A stretch of DNA of 6,966 nucleotides, taken from NCBI GenBank assembly GCA_934725525.1, contig CAKVCG010000087.1:1-6966 (forward strand), read 5' to 3'. The notes beneath the pieces are model-generated. The model did no database searches and had not been told where the DNA came from. It was given only the letters and a program-made list of their open reading frames with translations. Source of the DNA: an uncultured Brachyspira sp. Its GTDB lineage: Bacteria; Spirochaetota; Brachyspiria; Brachyspirales; Brachyspiraceae. The translations under genes and the position numbers were made by a program. This document shows, one piece after another, positions 4,993-6,966 of the stretch (its first letter is position 1; the number at the start of each line of letters is the position of its first letter).

Positions 4993-6102
4993 ATGACACC
5001 AGAAGAATTAAACGAAAAACTATTGGAAGCTTTTAAGGAGTTTCAAAAAAATGTCAAAAAACCGCGAATATTGATTGCGGGACCAACAGGAGTTGGAAAG
5101 AGTTCTCTAATTAATAAAATTTTTGGAGAAAAAGTCGCCGAAGAAGGAAAAGGAGAGCCTATAACGGCTTCGGTTGAAAAATACGAGCGAGAAGATTTGG
5201 GAGTAATTCTATATGATAGCCCGGGATGTGAAATAGGCAATACGGAACGATTTAAAAAAGAAGTCCTTAACGCTATAGAACAGGAAAATATACATTTAAT
5301 TTGGTATTGTATAGCAATTACGGGAGACAGAATAGAACTGCAAGATAAAGATACAATTAAAATGTTTGTAGAAAAGAATTTTCCCGTAAGCGTAGTTTTA
5401 ACTCATTGCGAAGATGCATCAGAAGAAAAAATAAAAGAGTTTAAAGAAGAAATTAATAATAATTTTATAGATATAGATATTTATATAACATCCGCTAAAT
5501 CGGAACATAAAATATTTAAAGAAGAGTTGGAAAGATTAATTTTATATGCAATACAAAAATTGCCAGATTTTGTAAGGGACGCTTTTATATCGGCTCAAAA
5601 GGTAAATTTGAAAGAAAAGTTTAAAAGAGCAAATATTGCTATAGCCGAACATGTAGCTGTAGCTTTTGGAACGGGATTTGTTCCTATACCAGTTGCAGAC
5701 GCTCCAATATTAGTAGGAAATCAAATGATAATGATAGCGAGAATATTATATATTTACGATTTAGACAGTTTAGAAGCTATGTTGACTGGAGGAGCTGGCG
5801 GAGGAATAATAGGGCAATTAATATCAGCATTGGGAAAGTCTATTGTTGGAAATATATTAAAATTAATACCAGGTATCGGAACAATTTTAGGAGGAGTAAT
5901 AAATGGTAGTGTCGCTTCTTTATTGACTACTGCATTAGGAGAAGCGGTTAATTTCTCTTGCTATAAGTTATATAAAGAAATACTCAAAGGTAATAAGAAT
6001 ATAAAAAAAGAGATGGAAAATTTTGCGAATATGGTTAAAAAATTTGCAAAAGATTTTTTCAAGAATAATAAAAAAGCGGAAGATTATGAAATCGATGACT
6101 AA
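4993..6102 (+). CDS. GTPase with C-terminal DUF697 domain (369 aa)
   Basis: G1 is GPTGVGKSS (residues 30-38), G2 is T58, G3 is DSPG (75-78), G4 is replaced by THCED (137-141) and G5 is TSAK (166-169). The 'HLIWYCI' segment (101-107) is typical of GTPases that carry DUF697. The C-terminal half (about 200-340) is that domain: 'GTGFVPIPVADAP' (226-238), a helix around 'MIMIARIL' (245-252), and a long Gly/Ile/Leu-rich stretch (about 262-318) likely to insert in or lie on a membrane. A Lys-rich tail and acidic end follow. DUF697 proteins (the YcjF/YcjX-type group) are widespread but poorly understood. AAGGAG (4980-4985) overlaps the stop codon of the previous gene and lies 7 bases before the ATG, so the two GTPases are probably translationally coupled and may act together. 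Confidence 0.93.
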   Translation: MTPEELNEKLLEAFKEFQKNVKKPRILIAGPTGVGKSSLINKIFGEKVAEEGKGEPITASVEKYEREDLGVILYDSPGCEIGNTERFKKEVLNAIEQENIHLIWYCIAITGDRIELQDKDTIKMFVEKNFPVSVVLTHCEDASEEKIKEFKEEINNNFIDIDIYITSAKSEHKIFKEELERLILYAIQKLPDFVRDAFISAQKVNLKEKFKRANIAIAEHVAVAFGTGFVPIPVADAPILVGNQMIMIARILYIYDLDSLEAMLTGGAGGGIIGQLISALGKSIVGNILKLIPGIGTILGGVINGSVASLLTTALGEAVNFSCYKLYKEILKGNKNIKKEMENFANMVKKFAKDFFKNNKKAEDYEIDD

Positions 6103-6114
6103 TTAATTGAGTTT

Positions 6115-6164
6115 ATAATATTTTAGTCGTTGATAATGATAAATTATTGACGGCTAAATATTAT
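6115..6164 (+). other. Strong intercistronic RNA hairpin
   Basis: The left arm (6115-6137) and right arm (6143-6164) form about 22 pairs with one bulged T (6121) and a GATAA loop (6138-6142). Three pairs are G-U wobbles on the plus strand (6132/6148, 6131/6149, 6127/6153), which would be A-C mismatches on the other strand, so the structure suits the plus-strand RNA. No T run follows, so it is not a clean terminator. It ends 7 bases before the AAGGAG of the next gene. It could be a processing or stability element, or a partial terminator that lowers expression of the downstream genes. Confidence 0.7.
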
Positions 6165-6181
6165 TATTTAAGGAGATATTT

Positions 6182-6367
6182 ATGTTTTACAATGAATTTG
6201 ACAAAACTGTCGATTATTTTTATAAATGTAATACTTGCGGAAAATTATTTATTTCGGATAATAACGGAATATTGGCAAGATTATTTAAAAAAGTCAAATG
6301 TCCTAATTGCGGAAGTAGAGATGTGAGATTAACTAATATAGATAGATTTATTAAAAAAGATTTTTAA
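6182..6367 (+). CDS. Small zinc-ribbon protein (61 aa)
   Basis: Two CxxC knuckles, C16-NT-C19 and C40-PN-C43, each followed by Gly, are spaced 20 residues apart as in a classic zinc ribbon that binds one Zn(II). An aromatic N-terminal stretch comes before them and a short basic tail after. There are no membrane segments. AAGGAG lies 6 bases before the ATG, just downstream of the 6115-6164 hairpin. Zinc ribbons of this size usually bind nucleic acid or proteins, and which applies here cannot be told. Its place in line with the GTPase genes suggests the same transcript. The protein is short, but the motif and ribosome binding site make it a solid gene. Confidence 0.85.
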   Translation: MFYNEFDKTVDYFYKCNTCGKLFISDNNGILARLFKKVKCPNCGSRDVRLTNIDRFIKKDF

Positions 6368-6403
6368 GTGAATTATATAAATTAAAAAATGGAGGGACAA
6401 AAA

Positions 6404-6853
6404 ATGTATAGAGAAGTCGAATTACTAAAAGAATATGCTATACTATATGAAGAATATGAAAAACAATCATTATGTTTGGACGAAGAGGTATTGAAAAAGG
6501 CTAATAGTTTCGCATTTATCCACGATTACGAAAATTGGAGTTGCGGTGGTATCCGTTTTGGATATATAGGATTTCCTGTTGATAATAATGGTTATGTATA
6601 TGGTTCGTTTTTTACTTATTTTCGCTTCAAAAGAGCTATTCGTGAAGCAAAAAAATATATTAAAAAATATATCAATAAAGGTTATTCGGCGGAAAAAGTA
6701 AAAGCGGAAATATTAAAAAGGGAAATCGAAATAATGAAAAAGCGATTTCGTTTTACAAAATACGATAAGCCGATTTATTTAATTGAATCGCCATTTATAC
6801 AATATTATAATAATAATGAAATAATTTCAGAAAACGAAAAACAAAATATTTAA
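6404..6853 (+). CDS. Uncharacterised protein (149 aa), aromatic- and charge-rich
   Basis: I chose the ATG at 6404 because GGAGGG (6391-6396) lies 7 bases before it. An earlier in-frame ATG at 6389 overlaps that binding site and has none of its own. The N-terminal 35 residues form a Glu/Lys-rich helix. The middle part (38-75) is rich in Gly, Phe and Tyr, with 'DYENWSCGGIRFGYIGFP' at 41-58, and looks like beta structure. A long basic helix follows (about 76-115). There is no signal peptide or transmembrane helix. I do not recognise the family. The Lys/Arg-rich helix could contact nucleic acid, but that is a guess. It lies 36 bases after the zinc-ribbon gene on the same strand. Confidence 0.8.
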   Translation: MYREVELLKEYAILYEEYEKQSLCLDEEVLKKANSFAFIHDYENWSCGGIRFGYIGFPVDNNGYVYGSFFTYFRFKRAIREAKKYIKKYINKGYSAEKVKAEILKREIEIMKKRFRFTKYDKPIYLIESPFIQYYNNNEIISENEKQNI

Positions 6854-6892
6854 TGTAATTAAAATAAGTGTCAAAACAAAAGGAGAATAAAA

Positions 6893-6966
6893 ATGAAAAT
6901 AGCGATTATTGGCGATTTGCATGGTAAAAATTGCTGGAAAAAATTACTTAAAGATAAAATTGATTC
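6893..6966 (+). CDS. Calcineurin-type metallophosphoesterase, N-terminal start; partial
   Basis: The reading frame starts at an ATG 7 bases after AAAGGAG (6879-6885) and runs off the right edge after 24 codons. Its N-terminus, 'MKIAIIGDLHG', is the first metal-binding block (D-x-H-G; D8 and H10) of the calcineurin-like phosphoesterase superfamily, whose members hydrolyse phosphomono- or diesters using two metal ions. The substrate cannot be told from the visible part. It follows the 149-aa gene after 39 bases and may be the last gene seen of the same operon. Confidence 0.75.
   Translation, partial: MKIAIIGDLHGKNCWKKLLKDKID

Noticed and set aside
5043..5240. Minus-strand open frame of 65 codons inside the 369-aa GTPase
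   Set aside because: It mirrors the P-loop region of a well-supported gene.
6389..6403. Earlier ATG at 6389 as the start of the 149-aa gene
   Set aside because: It overlaps the GGAGGG that ideally serves the ATG at 6404 and has no binding site of its own.

Overview
The window is very AT-rich, with genes packed on the plus strand. It carries the ribosomal protein S2 and elongation factor Ts genes (rpsB-tsf) followed by an accessory gene cluster. The base composition, the strong AGGAG-type ribosome binding sites and the look of the S2 and EF-Ts proteins suggest a low-GC anaerobe, most plausibly a spirochaete of the genus Brachyspira. That assignment is from memory and was not checked by any search.

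Layout. (1) 1-629, minus strand: the N-terminal part of a phospholipase D-like protein with an HxK...GSSN motif, of the kind found at the front of SNF2-type helicases. It runs off the left edge. (2) 630-991: the divergent intergenic region, with a candidate promoter and a leader hairpin for rpsB. (3) 992-2709: rpsB and tsf, one transcription unit, closed by a clear intrinsic terminator at 2747-2777. (4) 2710-3200: a 491-base gap that is not empty. It holds the terminator, a dispersed-repeat copy (2802-2838), a long AT-only hairpin (2878-2935), a perfect TATAAT box, eight tandem copies of TACTA (3015-3054) and a bulged hairpin (3081-3117). (5) 3201-6966: seven same-strand, tightly spaced genes. 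They are a 77-aa protein with a defective P-loop-like motif, a 104-aa protein resembling half a DUF697 domain, a 405-aa P-loop GTPase, a 369-aa GTPase with a C-terminal DUF697 membrane-type domain, a 61-aa zinc ribbon, an unrecognised 149-aa protein, and the start of a calcineurin-type metallophosphoesterase cut by the right edge.

How the parts fit. rpsB-tsf is ordinary translation machinery. The cluster after it looks like one operon: the first two genes overlap by ATGA, and the two GTPases are joined by a ribosome binding site that overlaps the previous stop codon. Two different P-loop GTPases, both with altered G4 motifs and one with a membrane-type tail, next to small partner proteins, a zinc ribbon and a phosphoesterase, do not match a named system that I recognise. 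The most interesting part is the front of this operon. A pentanucleotide tract sits between a candidate promoter and the first gene. A frame that is open from the tract to the first gene would be joined to an upstream ATG if the tract gained one unit or lost two, so the tract could switch expression on and off. The amino-acid make-up of that frame argues against an ordinary protein, so this stays a hypothesis.
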